A stretch of DNA of 29,027 nucleotides from DATFYI01 sp035315125 (GCA_035315125.1 DATFYI010000300.1:1-29027), one strand, 5' to 3'; positions 1-8,882 are shown, counted from the first letter of the stretch. The notes: generated by a model not told the origin, from the sequence alone. Made by a program: numbers and translations.

Positions 1-439
1 GGTTACTTGAGCCAACAACAAATTGGGCCCGTTGTTGTTGAGACTGACGCAGATGGGCTAACTCGCGACGCATATTAACAATCTCGCAAGCTCTCTGGAT
101 AGATTGTTCCAATTGTTGAAATTGAATCGGCTTGGTAAGAAAATCGTGTGCACCATTCTTCATGGCTTCGACAGCCATTTCGATATCCCCAAAAGCCGTA
201 ATCAAAATTATCGGCGGACGTACTGCATATTCAGCAGTCTCATATAGTAAATTAGGGCCATAGCCATCTGGAAGCTGGACATCCAACAAAACTACATCCC
301 CATCACCTCGTTTTAAACAATTCCTTGCTTCAGCCAATGTAGATGCCCCAATGACCTCGTAACCATGGGATCTCAAAAATTCGCCAATATTTTGAACTGC
401 GTGTTCTTCATCATCCACAATTAATACAGTAAAAGCCAT
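1..439 (-). CDS. NtrC-like sigma-54 response regulator, N-terminal part (cut by window edge)
   Basis: I translated this partial gene by hand from the ATG at 439; 146 residues lie in the window. Residues 1-120 form a CheY-like receiver: acidic pair D9/D10, phospho-acceptor D53 in LLDVQLPDG, switch T81 and conserved K103 in LTKPI. A glutamine-rich helix follows. The last visible residues, QFVVGSSN, match the start of the AAA+ sigma-54 activator domain of the NtrC family (usually F-x-G-x-S), so an ATPase and a DNA-binding helix-turn-helix should lie beyond the edge. The start is supported by GGAG about 7 nt upstream and lies 2 bp after the histidine-kinase stop codon. The kinase before it is the expected phosphate donor and rpoN, first in the operon, the expected sigma partner. 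NtrC subtype is inferred from a few residues only. Confidence 0.88.
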   Translation of the reverse strand, partial: MAFTVLIVDDEEHAVQNIGEFLRSHGYEVIGASTLAEARNCLKRGDGDVVLLDVQLPDGYGPNLLYETAEYAVRPPIILITAFGDIEMAVEAMKNGAHDFLTKPIQFQQLEQSIQRACEIVNMRRELAHLRQSQQQRAQFVVGSSN

Positions 440-441
440 GC

Positions 442-2388
442 TCAGTCTCCATTAGAGGCCGGTAGGAAAACGTGAAAAACTGTCCCTCCCGGGAAGGAAT
501 TCAATGTGATATTACCCTGATGTTCGGTGACTATTCGTTTAGTGATTGCCAGACCCAATCCGGTGCCTTTAGAATTTGTTGTAACAAATGGCTCAAATAT
601 CCTTTCTCGAATTTCATCAGGGATACCCGGCCCGTTGTCTGAAACAGAAACTTCGACTTGTGGGCGATTGGCAATTGTATCATTAGGAGTGATTTTAACC
701 GCCAGAGTTCCGCCGGTATTGCTCATCGCCTCAACTGCATTGCTAAACAAGTTTGTAAATACCTGTTCCAAAGTCCGCGGATCACCAAACACCAAAGGTG
801 TCTTTTCATCGGCCTGGAAAAATGGTTTTACATTCACCTTTGCAAAACGAGGCCGCCAGCGGTCAAGGATTCTTTGAAGCAATACAGCAAGATCTAAAGC
901 TTCAAATTTATGTTCCAACGGCCTGGAAAAGGAAAGTACTGATTCCATCAAATGGTTCAAACGGGCACAGTCCCCTTGCATACGGTTAATTATCTCCTGA
1001 TTTGGATCATTTTCTGCCAGGCGGCTGGCCATAAGCTGAAGTCCAGTGGAAACATTATTTATTGGGTTGCGAACCTCGTGAGCAAATATGGCGGTCAGCT
1101 CGCCTAAAACTGCCCGGTGTTCGAGTTGTTGTGTTCGAACACGAATTTGCTCGTTCTCGCTGACGTCCATGACTGATACCAGAACCCCTAATAACTCTCC
1201 ATCCTTATGGACGGGTATGGTTTGAATTTGGACTGGGAAAGATTGCCCATTTCGGCGATGGAGGGTGACATTACCAATATCGTGCATAGGGATCCCACGG
1301 CAAGCGGCTTCCAACGCGGAAACTAATTCATCCGGCCCGATCAATACATTTTCGACCGGCTGTCCATAGACTTCCCATTCAGTGTAACCTAGCATTAGTT
1401 CTGCCGGCGGATTCATCCGAACAACCCGCAGATTAGGGTCTAATAAAAGTATCCCCTCACGAGTATTATCTAAGAGATGGTCCTGAATGGTGATCTGGCG
1501 GGTTTGCTGGTCCATTTGTCGTTGGAGGTTTTCCTGTAGATAATAATGTTGCAGCGCGTTGGTCATCAAGGAACCGGTAAGCTCAACAACTTTGATAATA
1601 CGCTCCTGTGGCTGATTTTCAAATCCACCGATCACTAACATCCCAAAAAGCGCACCTGGCTGTCCAAGTGGTGTGGACGCCAAATAAGAAAGATTAGCCA
1701 TCCTACTAGCCCGGTGCAATTCAGTTGCAACCCGTTTACCTGGAATCCAAAACGTAGGACTGGATAATCGAATCAGGTCACTGGAAGGTAACATTTCCGG
1801 AAGAACGGGTGAAACCTCAAATGTAGCTATTTTTTGTAAAGTTGGATACTCACTTTTCGCCTGATAAATACACACCAGATTTGTTTCAAAAAGATTTTTT
1901 ACAACTTCAGCAGCCTTTGTCAAATAGGTATCCAAATCTGCTATACCGGCCTGGCGAGTAAGCTCCATCAGCTCTACATAAATTTTATCTTCTTGAAGAC
2001 GAACCTCTTTTTCAAATTTATCTTTTTGAGAAAATGTTACCAGCAGCCACTGTCCGGCCGTATCTAGCGCTGATATCTGGACAATTACAGAAAGCACTTC
2101 TCGATCCCTACGGCGTATATTACCCAACCATTCTGAGCCAGGTGCAAATTGATCAAGGGTACAGTTAACCAGTATGGTGCCGATCGGATTGCCACACAAC
2201 TCTGCCTGTGTATAAGCAGTTAGCTTCAAGATAGCACTATTAACCAGCAAAACCGTATCGCGAGACCGGTCAAATAATAATGATGCAGTCGGAAGATTGT
2301 TTAGTAGTGCTCCAAACTCAAGCAACCCTGGCCCTTTACCGTGCCAGATTTTGTTAGCTGTTGAGGAAAGTGGCAATACTTTGTTCAT
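442..2388 (-). CDS. PAS-GAF-PAS sensor histidine kinase, NtrB-like
   Basis: 648 residues, no convincing membrane segment, so probably a cytoplasmic sensor. A PAS-like domain lies at about 25-120, a GAF-like domain at about 140-285, and a second PAS at about 303-415. HisKA follows, with H437 in the HEVRNP motif typical of NtrB-type kinases, then HATPase_c with N550 (N box), DNGPGIP at 584-590 and GTGLGL at 608-613. All catalytic motifs are intact, so it should be an active autokinase. The ATG overlaps the rpoN stop (ATGA, 2385-2388) and no Shine-Dalgarno sequence precedes it, which suggests translational coupling. The next gene, 2 bp on, is its likely partner regulator. The signal sensed cannot be told from sequence; the PAS domains could bind a small ligand or cofactor. 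Confidence 0.93.
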   Translation of the reverse strand: MNKVLPLSSTANKIWHGKGPGLLEFGALLNNLPTASLLFDRSRDTVLLVNSAILKLTAYTQAELCGNPIGTILVNCTLDQFAPGSEWLGNIRRRDREVLSVIVQISALDTAGQWLLVTFSQKDKFEKEVRLQEDKIYVELMELTRQAGIADLDTYLTKAAEVVKNLFETNLVCIYQAKSEYPTLQKIATFEVSPVLPEMLPSSDLIRLSSPTFWIPGKRVATELHRASRMANLSYLASTPLGQPGALFGMLVIGGFENQPQERIIKVVELTGSLMTNALQHYYLQENLQRQMDQQTRQITIQDHLLDNTREGILLLDPNLRVVRMNPPAELMLGYTEWEVYGQPVENVLIGPDELVSALEAACRGIPMHDIGNVTLHRRNGQSFPVQIQTIPVHKDGELLGVLVSVMDVSENEQIRVRTQQLEHRAVLGELTAIFAHEVRNPINNVSTGLQLMASRLAENDPNQEIINRMQGDCARLNHLMESVLSFSRPLEHKFEALDLAVLLQRILDRWRPRFAKVNVKPFFQADEKTPLVFGDPRTLEQVFTNLFSNAVEAMSNTGGTLAVKITPNDTIANRPQVEVSVSDNGPGIPDEIRERIFEPFVTTNSKGTGLGLAITKRIVTEHQGNITLNSFPGGTVFHVFLPASNGD

Positions 2389-3794
2389 GCAGTTTGGAGC
2401 AGAGCGTGCCTCAGGTGGGCGGGAAGAATTCCTTCCATAGAGCGATATTTTGCAACGGTTCGACGGGCAACACTAAAGCCCTTTTCAAATAATAAATCGA
2501 CCAATTCAGAATCGCTTAATGGGTGGGTTTCACGGTTAATCATCTCACGCAAGATATAGCGCACATTCAAACTACGATCAAAAAATTCAGACAGTGGAAT
2601 AATACGCCGATTGGGTAGTTGGACAGTTTTACTAGCAACCGCGCGCGAGATCGTCGATTCATGTACTTGCAGCTCTTGAGAAATTTGGGCACGTGTGATT
2701 GGCTTCATGTATTTTTCTCCATGCAGAATAAAATCTTTTTGAAATGTCACAACTCGAAGCATTAGACGCTGCATGGTATGATTCCGCTGCTGCAAACATT
2801 TGACATACAACGAAGCCCGTTCAAGGTCGTTCTTCCAATCTTCTCGTTTTTCCAATGAAGATTGTTGAATAGCCTGGCGGAACAACGGATTTACCCTCAA
2901 AGTTCCATTATAAGGCAGTATGATCTCAACTAGCAACGGGTTTTTTGGATCATCATTTAAATAATTAATCAAAATATCGGGACGATGATAGACCTGAGAA
3001 GCCTGCGGCGTGGGCTGGCGAATATCCCCCCAATGAGTCCTGGCCGGGAAAGGATTCAGATTTTCACTGATGAATTTGACAGTTGATTGCACTTGGTGCA
3101 ATGAAACCTGGAATGCACGAGCCAATTCACCATACTGGCGGTGTGTTAATTGATCCATACATTCTCGAATGATATTTCGTGCCAATGCAGGAATAGGCCG
3201 TGTTTCACTTAAAACATCTAATTGGACCAGCAATGCCTCTTGTGTTGAACAAGAACCCACGCCAATCGGCTCAGCCCGCTGAATAATTTGCTGGATGGCT
3301 GCAACTTTGGATAGGGGAATATGGTAATAGCATGCTACTTCCTCAAGAGTTGTGGTTAGCAACCCATCTTCGTCCAGGTGGGTTAATAGATATGCAGCGA
3401 GACGACGATCCGCAGGAGCCAGTTCAGTAGCAATCTGGCTCAACACATATGTCGGTAAATCCTCAGTAATAGGAGAAAAATGTTCTTCTGGGATTTCATC
3501 CACCGGCATAGATCCCCCAGAATAAAAATCATCACTGGGGGACACAAAAACCACCGGTTCGTCCGGAGAACTACTTTGTGGCCTGCTGCACATCGGGCAA
3601 GATCCGTGTTCTGGCAAAATGCGATGGCAAGTAGGACAACGTCTTTCCTCAATCATCTCAAGAGCCGGATTTGACGCCAGCTCGGCCTCAATATTCTGCC
3701 TGAGTTCATCCGCAGTCAAACTTAGCAAAGTCATCGTTTGCGCAAGGTGTGCAGTAGTGAGTGGGCGTAAAACCTGGTAGTGAGTTTGAAACAT
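2385..3794 (-). CDS. rpoN: RNA polymerase sigma-54 factor with an N-terminal zinc-ribbon insert
   Basis: 469 residues from the ATG at 3794, chosen because AAGGGG lies 6 nt upstream; a TTG five codons earlier overlaps that site and is less likely. Residues 2-48 are region I, the activator-responsive segment ending ELASNPALEM. Residues 53-69 hold C53-x2-C56-x9-C66-x2-C69, a likely zinc ribbon where classical sigma-54 has a variable acidic region. The core-binding region follows, then a helix-turn-helix with VHESTISRAV, and the RpoN box ARRTVAKYR near the C-terminus, which reads the -24 element. Sigma-54 only opens promoters with an AAA+ activator, and the operon supplies a candidate kinase and regulator. 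The family call is secure. Zinc binding is inferred from the cysteine spacing. Confidence 0.96.
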   Translation of the reverse strand: MFQTHYQVLRPLTTAHLAQTMTLLSLTADELRQNIEAELASNPALEMIEERRCPTCHRILPEHGSCPMCSRPQSSSPDEPVVFVSPSDDFYSGGSMPVDEIPEEHFSPITEDLPTYVLSQIATELAPADRRLAAYLLTHLDEDGLLTTTLEEVACYYHIPLSKVAAIQQIIQRAEPIGVGSCSTQEALLVQLDVLSETRPIPALARNIIRECMDQLTHRQYGELARAFQVSLHQVQSTVKFISENLNPFPARTHWGDIRQPTPQASQVYHRPDILINYLNDDPKNPLLVEIILPYNGTLRVNPLFRQAIQQSSLEKREDWKNDLERASLYVKCLQQRNHTMQRLMLRVVTFQKDFILHGEKYMKPITRAQISQELQVHESTISRAVASKTVQLPNRRIIPLSEFFDRSLNVRYILREMINRETHPLSDSELVDLLFEKGFSVARRTVAKYRSMEGILPAHLRHALLQTA

Positions 3795-3817
3795 AGCTAT
3801 CCCCTTCAATTGAAATC

Positions 3818-3846
3818 AGTATAGTATGTAAGCCCGTTAGATGCAA
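3818..3846 (-). promoter_or_regulatory. Housekeeping-type promoter for the rpoN operon
   Basis: Read on the minus strand, TTGCAT (3846-3841), a 17-bp spacer and TATACT (3823-3818) form a good sigma-70 promoter. The predicted transcription start near 3811 leaves a leader of about 17 nt containing the AAGGGG ribosome site. It faces away from trmFO, so the 136-bp gap holds divergent promoters. Transcription by the main sigma factor rather than sigma-54 itself is implied. Confidence 0.65.
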
Positions 3847-3864
3847 GTTCTATACCAGTACATT

Positions 3865-3894
3865 TTGTATATGAGTTTATGCCAGTGGTAAAAT
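3865..3894 (+). promoter_or_regulatory. Probable promoter for trmFO
   Basis: TTGTAT (3865-3870), an 18-bp spacer and TAAAAT (3889-3894) precede trmFO. A strong GGAGG ribosome site follows at 3919-3923, 7 nt before the ATG. The -35 box is only a partial match, so confidence is moderate. Confidence 0.5.
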
Positions 3895-3930
3895 CGGATA
3901 AAAGGTCTTATAAGAACTGGAGGTAAATCC

Positions 3931-5292
3931 ATGGCCGAACTGATTGTAATTGGCGGTGGATTGGCCGGCAGTGAGGCTGCCTGGCAAGCAGCCGAACGCG
4001 ATATCGATGTTAAATTATTTGAAATGCGACCCTTGAAATCTACGGGGGCGCATGTCTCCGGCCATCTTGCTGAACTGGTTTGTTCAAACTCGCTCGGTTC
4101 TAATTTGATTGATCGGGCCTCTGGATTATTGAAAGAAGAGGCAAGAAGATTGGGCTCCATGGTTCTGGCCTGCGCCGAGAAAACCGCCATTCCAGCTGGT
4201 GAAGCCCTGGCAGTTGATCGGGAAGCCTTTGCCAGAGAAGTGACCCAACGTATCTCATCAAATCCACGCATCCAACTTATTCGGGAAGAAATCAGGGACA
4301 TACCAAATTCACCAACCATCATTGCCTCGGGTCCGCTTACATCCCCAGATTTGAGCCGTTCAATTCAAGCACTCAATGAACAAAACAGCTTATTCTTTTA
4401 CGATGCGATTGCTCCAATTGTTTCTTATGAATCCATAGATATGAAGATCGCTTTCCGTGCATCCCGGTTTAACCAGGGTGATTTGGAAGAGGGAGATTAT
4501 ATCAATTGTCCATTTAATCGTGCAGAATATTTCAAATTTGTAGATGCACTAAAACAAGCAGAACGTATTCAATTGCGCGATTTTGAGAGTGACATTCGCC
4601 TTGGTGTCCAAGCCGGTCAAAGCCAGTTCTTTGAAGGCTGCTTGCCGGTTGAGATCTTAGCCGATCGTGATCGTCAAGCTTTGGCATTTGGGCCAATGCG
4701 ACCCGTTGGTCTCAAAGATCCACGAACCGGACAGTGGCCTTTTGCAATTACGCAACTTCGTCAGGATAATTTGGCCGGCAGTCTATATAACATAGTTGGT
4801 TTCCAAACCAATCTGACTTATTCAGAGCAAAATCGTATTTTTCATATGATCCCCGGGCTGGAAAAAGCAGAATTCATCCGTTATGGACAGATGCACCGTA
4901 ATACTTTTATTGCATCACCATTGCTGCTCAAACCGACTCTCCAATCTCGTGAGTACCCCGATCTCTTTTTTTCCGGGCAGATCATCGGTGTTGAAGGTTA
5001 TATGGGCAATATCGCTACTGGAGTTCTGGCCGGCATCAATGCTGCAAATAAACTGCATGATAAACGATTGGTTGAATTATCTCCCTACACAATGCTGGGC
5101 GCGCTATGTCGATACATCACACAGGTGGATGTAAATAATTTCCAACCTATGAAGGCCAATTACGGTATCCTACCACCATTAGAATCGTTCATTAAAAGCA
5201 AACGCGAGAAAGCCTTAGCGTACAGCCAACGGGCTTTGGACGAGCTGGATAAAATATTAGATTCTTCTTTGATTGATCGCAAAATACCTTAA
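3931..5292 (+). CDS. trmFO: TrmFO, folate/FAD-dependent tRNA (uracil-54-C5) methyltransferase
   Basis: 453 residues, the usual family length. The N-terminal dinucleotide-binding motif GGGLAG (8-13) binds FAD. C51 in the ELVCSNSLGS motif and C237 in FFEGCLPVE correspond to the two cysteines (C53 and C226 in Bacillus subtilis) implicated in methyl transfer. The enzyme makes ribothymidine at position 54 of the tRNA T-loop using methylenetetrahydrofolate, unlike SAM-dependent TrmA. YMGNIATGVLAG near residues 355-366 fits the C-terminal FAD contact of the GidA/TrmFO fold. The start follows GGAGG by 7 nt. The stop codon lies 13 bp before the preferred start of the peptidase gene, so the two are probably co-transcribed. 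I see nothing missing or disrupted. Confidence 0.97.
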   Translation: MAELIVIGGGLAGSEAAWQAAERDIDVKLFEMRPLKSTGAHVSGHLAELVCSNSLGSNLIDRASGLLKEEARRLGSMVLACAEKTAIPAGEALAVDREAFAREVTQRISSNPRIQLIREEIRDIPNSPTIIASGPLTSPDLSRSIQALNEQNSLFFYDAIAPIVSYESIDMKIAFRASRFNQGDLEEGDYINCPFNRAEYFKFVDALKQAERIQLRDFESDIRLGVQAGQSQFFEGCLPVEILADRDRQALAFGPMRPVGLKDPRTGQWPFAITQLRQDNLAGSLYNIVGFQTNLTYSEQNRIFHMIPGLEKAEFIRYGQMHRNTFIASPLLLKPTLQSREYPDLFFSGQIIGVEGYMGNIATGVLAGINAANKLHDKRLVELSPYTMLGALCRYITQVDVNNFQPMKANYGILPPLESFIKSKREKALAYSQRALDELDKILDSSLIDRKIP

Positions 5293-5305
5293 AGGCGTGC
5301 CCGGC

Positions 5306-6205
5306 ATGAATGTTAAGCAAAATCGCCCCGGAATTCTGATCATTTTAGGTGTTCTGTTCTTGCTGATCCTAGCGGCCATGCTGAGCGTTTATTTAAAACC
5401 CGCACAAACTGGAGGCTTTGACGGTAATCCGGCTTACCAGGATGTTGCATATCAAGTGGGGCTGGGCGCACGCACTCCTGGCAGCAGCGCACATGCCGTA
5501 GAAGTCAAATGGATCGTCCAAGAACTGAAAAAAGCTGGTTGGCAAACCGAAACCCAGGATGGTCAAATGATGGAGCATCCTTATCAAAACATCGTTGCGA
5601 AACTCGGCAGCGGCACACCCTGGATTATCCTGGGGGCGCATTATGATTCAAGGATGACTGCAGATCAGGACCCAAATGTCGCAAAACGTATCCAACCAGT
5701 ACCTGGCGCCGATGATGGTGCCTCTGGAGTGGCTGTGCTGCTGGAGTTGGCACGTACAATTCCAACAAATTTGCATGGACAAATCTGGCTGGTTTTTTTT
5801 GACATCGAGGATCAGGGCGATATTCCTGGTTGGGACTGGATACTTGGCTCCAAGGCTTTTGCAAATAATCTAAATGGAAAACCGGATGCCGTGGTCGTTA
5901 TCGATATGATCGGGGATAAGGACCTAAACATATTTATGGAAAAAAATTCTAATCCTACATTGAACCAGGAAATATGGAGCCAGGCGGCTGCCCTGGGATA
6001 CCAGGATGAATTCATTCCAAAATACAAGTATTCAATGGAAGACGACCATTCACCTTTTCTACAAAAAGGAATTCTTGCAGTTGATTTGATTGATTTCGAT
6101 TACCCTTACTGGCATACTACTGCGGATACAATTGATAAAGTTTCAGCCAGAAGCTTGAGAATTGTAGGAGATACCTTATTGCATTGGATAAGTGTACATG
6201 AATAA
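5306..6205 (+). CDS. Membrane-anchored M28-family metallopeptidase, glutaminyl-cyclase-like
   Basis: 299 residues from the ATG at 5306, preferred over an upstream TTG inside trmFO. Residues 8-30 are one hydrophobic helix after a basic start, so the protein is probably a signal-anchored exported enzyme. Catalytic motifs follow the M28 zinc-peptidase order: H112/D114 in GAHYDS, D136/D137 in GADDGASG, E168 in FFDIEDQ, D200 in VIDMIGD, D247/H248 in DDHSPF and H270 in YWHTTADT. The stretch FFDIEDQ...GSKAF followed by DDHSPFL and WHTTADT resembles glutaminyl-peptide cyclotransferases more than typical aminopeptidases. It could therefore either trim N-termini or form N-terminal pyroglutamate; sequence alone does not decide. 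The ribosome site is weak (AAAGG, 10 nt away), and coupling to trmFO is likely. Confidence 0.88.
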   Translation: MNVKQNRPGILIILGVLFLLILAAMLSVYLKPAQTGGFDGNPAYQDVAYQVGLGARTPGSSAHAVEVKWIVQELKKAGWQTETQDGQMMEHPYQNIVAKLGSGTPWIILGAHYDSRMTADQDPNVAKRIQPVPGADDGASGVAVLLELARTIPTNLHGQIWLVFFDIEDQGDIPGWDWILGSKAFANNLNGKPDAVVVIDMIGDKDLNIFMEKNSNPTLNQEIWSQAAALGYQDEFIPKYKYSMEDDHSPFLQKGILAVDLIDFDYPYWHTTADTIDKVSARSLRIVGDTLLHWISVHE

Positions 6206-6206
6206 T

Positions 6207-6234
6207 TTGCAAATTTCAAAACCTGTCGTAAACT
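6207..6234 (+). promoter_or_regulatory. Promoter placed for a leaderless transcript of the kinase at 6243
   Basis: TTGCAA (6207-6212), 16-bp spacer, TAAACT (6229-6234). The start codon begins 8 nt after the -10 box, so the predicted transcription start falls 0-2 nt before the ATG. There is no Shine-Dalgarno sequence. Confidence 0.5.
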
Positions 6235-6242
6235 AATAGAAT

Positions 6243-7493
6243 ATGGGAGAGTTAGAACTTCTTAAATCAATAAGGCACGCCTGGATCCAAAAAGCTGTCC
6301 AACATCTTGCACGCGGCTCGGGTTTAAGGGAAGATTTGCGCCAACAATTAAACCAACTGTTTGATTTGCTCGAGCAGGTTGTTGAAACAGGTGATCCAGT
6401 TTGGCTCGATCCACTTTTAGCTGATTGGGCCAGTTCATTGACCCAAACCGACCTTGAAGGGGGGCAAAGTAACCTTTCTAGATTCATATCCGAGCTCTTC
6501 CAAATCACGTTAAGTGTAGCACGTGAAAACCTTGATGAAAGTCAAGCATTGGATCTGATAGAGACACTCATGCCATGTTTCAATTATGCTTTCGAAAAAA
6601 TTTCCCAGCACGAAATTCAGACACGCATGGCTCACCTTACCAATCAACTCTCAGAAGTTCAACAAACTCTCGAGCAGCTTGACCGGCGAAAATCAGACTT
6701 CATCGCAGTTGCAGCGCATGAATTAAAAACTCCCCTGACATTAATTGAGGGGTATGCCTCGATGCTGCGCGAAACTACCGAACAATCTAATGCGCAAACA
6801 AATGAGTTGATTTTGTTGGATGGTATTCAGAACGGCACTCATCGCCTACATGCCATTGTCGATGATATGATTGATGTATCCATGATCGATAATAACTTGA
6901 TGGAATTGAATTTCCAGCCGGTCTGGTTTAACCGATTGTTCGCTGTTCTTCAATTAGAACTGATAGAGAGTATCTCCAATCGCCACCAGCAACTAACCAT
7001 TCATCCATTCCCGGGCAGCGATGAATTGACATTTGGTGATCCAGATAGATTGCTGCAAGTTTTTAGAAATGTCTTTACCAATGCAATCAAATTTACCCCG
7101 GATGGCGGCAAAATAGACGTAGATGGACGCAAATTACCCGGTTTTCTCGAGGTTATCGTCAGTGATACCGGAATTGGCATTGATCCCGAATACCAATCGC
7201 TCATATTTGAGAAATTTATTCGTCTGGGAAGCGTATCTCTACACTCCAGTGGAAAAACAAAATTCAAAGGGGGTGGTCCGGGATTAGGCTTGCCAATAGC
7301 AAAGGGCATCGTGGAAGCGCACGGTGGAGCAATTTGGGCAGAATCAAACGGCTATGACGAGAAAAACTGCCCTGGTGCAACTTTTCATATATTGTTGCCA
7401 CTCAGGAATTCACCGCCTGACACAACAATGGCAAAGTTATTTGAATCACTCACTCAACCTAAAACAATTGATGGCCCAAACCATGCAGATTAG
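6243..7493 (+). CDS. Soluble sensor histidine kinase
   Basis: 416 residues, no membrane segment. Residues 1-125 are an all-helical N-terminal region I do not recognise; it may be a sensory or dimerisation module. A coiled coil (about 127-150) leads into HisKA with H159 in AAHELKTPLT. The HATPase_c domain has N280 in NAIKFTPDGG, DTGIGI (308-313) and GPGLGL (345-350). The residues needed for autophosphorylation are present. No response regulator gene is adjacent, so it is an orphan kinase. It ends 36 bp before hflX on the same strand and may be co-transcribed with it. The HELKTP-type H box differs from the HEVRNP of the kinase at 442-2388, so the two are not recent duplicates. Confidence 0.92.
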   Translation: MGELELLKSIRHAWIQKAVQHLARGSGLREDLRQQLNQLFDLLEQVVETGDPVWLDPLLADWASSLTQTDLEGGQSNLSRFISELFQITLSVARENLDESQALDLIETLMPCFNYAFEKISQHEIQTRMAHLTNQLSEVQQTLEQLDRRKSDFIAVAAHELKTPLTLIEGYASMLRETTEQSNAQTNELILLDGIQNGTHRLHAIVDDMIDVSMIDNNLMELNFQPVWFNRLFAVLQLELIESISNRHQQLTIHPFPGSDELTFGDPDRLLQVFRNVFTNAIKFTPDGGKIDVDGRKLPGFLEVIVSDTGIGIDPEYQSLIFEKFIRLGSVSLHSSGKTKFKGGGPGLGLPIAKGIVEAHGGAIWAESNGYDEKNCPGATFHILLPLRNSPPDTTMAKLFESLTQPKTIDGPNHAD

Positions 7494-7529
7494 ATTGTTC
7501 ACGCCTACAGATTCGGATCAATCAAATTC

Positions 7530-8882
7530 ATGTCAAAAAAAGTAGCTGAACCGACACAGCCACCCAGGGAACGCGCTTTTCTGGTGGGGGTAGAACTGCG
7601 AAACCAATCTTCATATCTAACAACCGAAGACTCACTGGCAGAATTGGCTCTTTTAGCAGATACAGACGGCTTAGATGTGGTTGGCGAGCTCACTCAAAAC
7701 CTTGATGTTCCTCACCCGGAAACATTCATTGGTTCTGGTAAAGTAGAAGAGTTAAAAGCTTTGGTTGAAGATAATTTAGCAGATGTGGTAATCTTTGATA
7801 ATGATCTCTCCCCACGGCATTTGCGAGAATTAGAACTTCGACTGGGTGAAAATATCCGTGTTATTGACCGCACCGCCCTGATTCTGGATATTTTTGCTCT
7901 GCATGCACACACCAGTGAAGGTATTTTACAGGTTCAATTAGCTCAGTATGAATACCGTTTACCACGTCTGACGCGTGCCTGGACTCATCTGGCACGCCAA
8001 ACTGGTGGTGCTTCTGGAAGAACCGGCGGTGTCGGAGGAGTTGGCTTACGTGGCCCAGGGGAAACTCAACTAGAAGTAGACCGTCGTGAAATCCGGCGCA
8101 AGATCTCTATTCTGAAAGTAGATTTGGAAAAAGTACGAGCTCACCGGCAGCGTTATCGCAACCAACGCCGGCGTAGCCAGATACCCATTGTCGCACTTGT
8201 TGGCTACACGAATGCTGGTAAATCTACCCTACTTAACCGCCTTTCAAAAGCTGATGTCTTTGTCGCCGATCAATTATTTGCTACACTGGATCCAACCACC
8301 CGGCGTGTTGCCTTACCGGGTGGTCATCAGGTATTATTTACCGATACGGTCGGTTTTATTCAAAAACTGCCTACTCAACTTGTGGCGGCTTTCCGAGCAA
8401 CTATGGAAGAAATTGCCGAAGCTGATTTGCTCGTCCACGTGGTTGATATCACACATCCCAATGCTATCGCCCAATGGAAATCTGTTCAGGAAATACTGGT
8501 CGAAATTGGAGCTGAACACATCCCGGTTATTACTGCTTTAAATAAAGTAGATCATTTGACGGATCTAGAGGCAGTACGGCAGGCTTTCTCAGAGTTCTCA
8601 AATTCGGTTGCTATTTCTGCCCTGACCGGAGGAGGCATGGCAGACTTGCGTTCAGCTATTGAATCCGAGCTTTTCGAGACGATGATACCAATTTCTGTCC
8701 GCCTTCCCTATCAGGAAGGTCAGTTAATTTCATTATTTCATGAACAAGGTCAGGTTCAGACTATTGAACATGGTCGCGGGGGTGTATTGCTGAAAGGATT
8801 TATTCCAGGAAGATTAATGGCGCGGTTTCAATCCTATATCCTTAAAAACAAACCTAAAAGCATATCCGCCGAGAAAGAATGA
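7530..8882 (+). CDS. hflX: HflX ribosome-associated GTPase
   Basis: 450 residues. The N-terminal HflX domain (about 15-185) contains TFIGSGKVEEL and the glycine-rich GGVGLRGPGETQLEVDRR segment, followed by a basic coiled-coil helix (about 186-215). The GTPase domain has G1 GYTNAGKS (225-232), T252 of G2, DTVGF (272-276) and NKVD (338-341). HflX binds the 50S subunit and splits or rescues stalled ribosomes, particularly after heat stress. The ATG at 7530 has no obvious Shine-Dalgarno sequence. Its stop overlaps the next start (ATGA), so the small downstream gene is translationally coupled. Length and motifs match full-length HflX. Confidence 0.97.
   Translation: MSKKVAEPTQPPRERAFLVGVELRNQSSYLTTEDSLAELALLADTDGLDVVGELTQNLDVPHPETFIGSGKVEELKALVEDNLADVVIFDNDLSPRHLRELELRLGENIRVIDRTALILDIFALHAHTSEGILQVQLAQYEYRLPRLTRAWTHLARQTGGASGRTGGVGGVGLRGPGETQLEVDRREIRRKISILKVDLEKVRAHRQRYRNQRRRSQIPIVALVGYTNAGKSTLLNRLSKADVFVADQLFATLDPTTRRVALPGGHQVLFTDTVGFIQKLPTQLVAAFRATMEEIAEADLLVHVVDITHPNAIAQWKSVQEILVEIGAEHIPVITALNKVDHLTDLEAVRQAFSEFSNSVAISALTGGGMADLRSAIESELFETMIPISVRLPYQEGQLISLFHEQGQVQTIEHGRGGVLLKGFIPGRLMARFQSYILKNKPKSISAEKE

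Noticed and set aside
3837..4322. 161-codon minus-strand open frame over the start of trmFO
   Set aside because: It is the complement of a clear trmFO coding region, has no protein-family character and no ribosome site.
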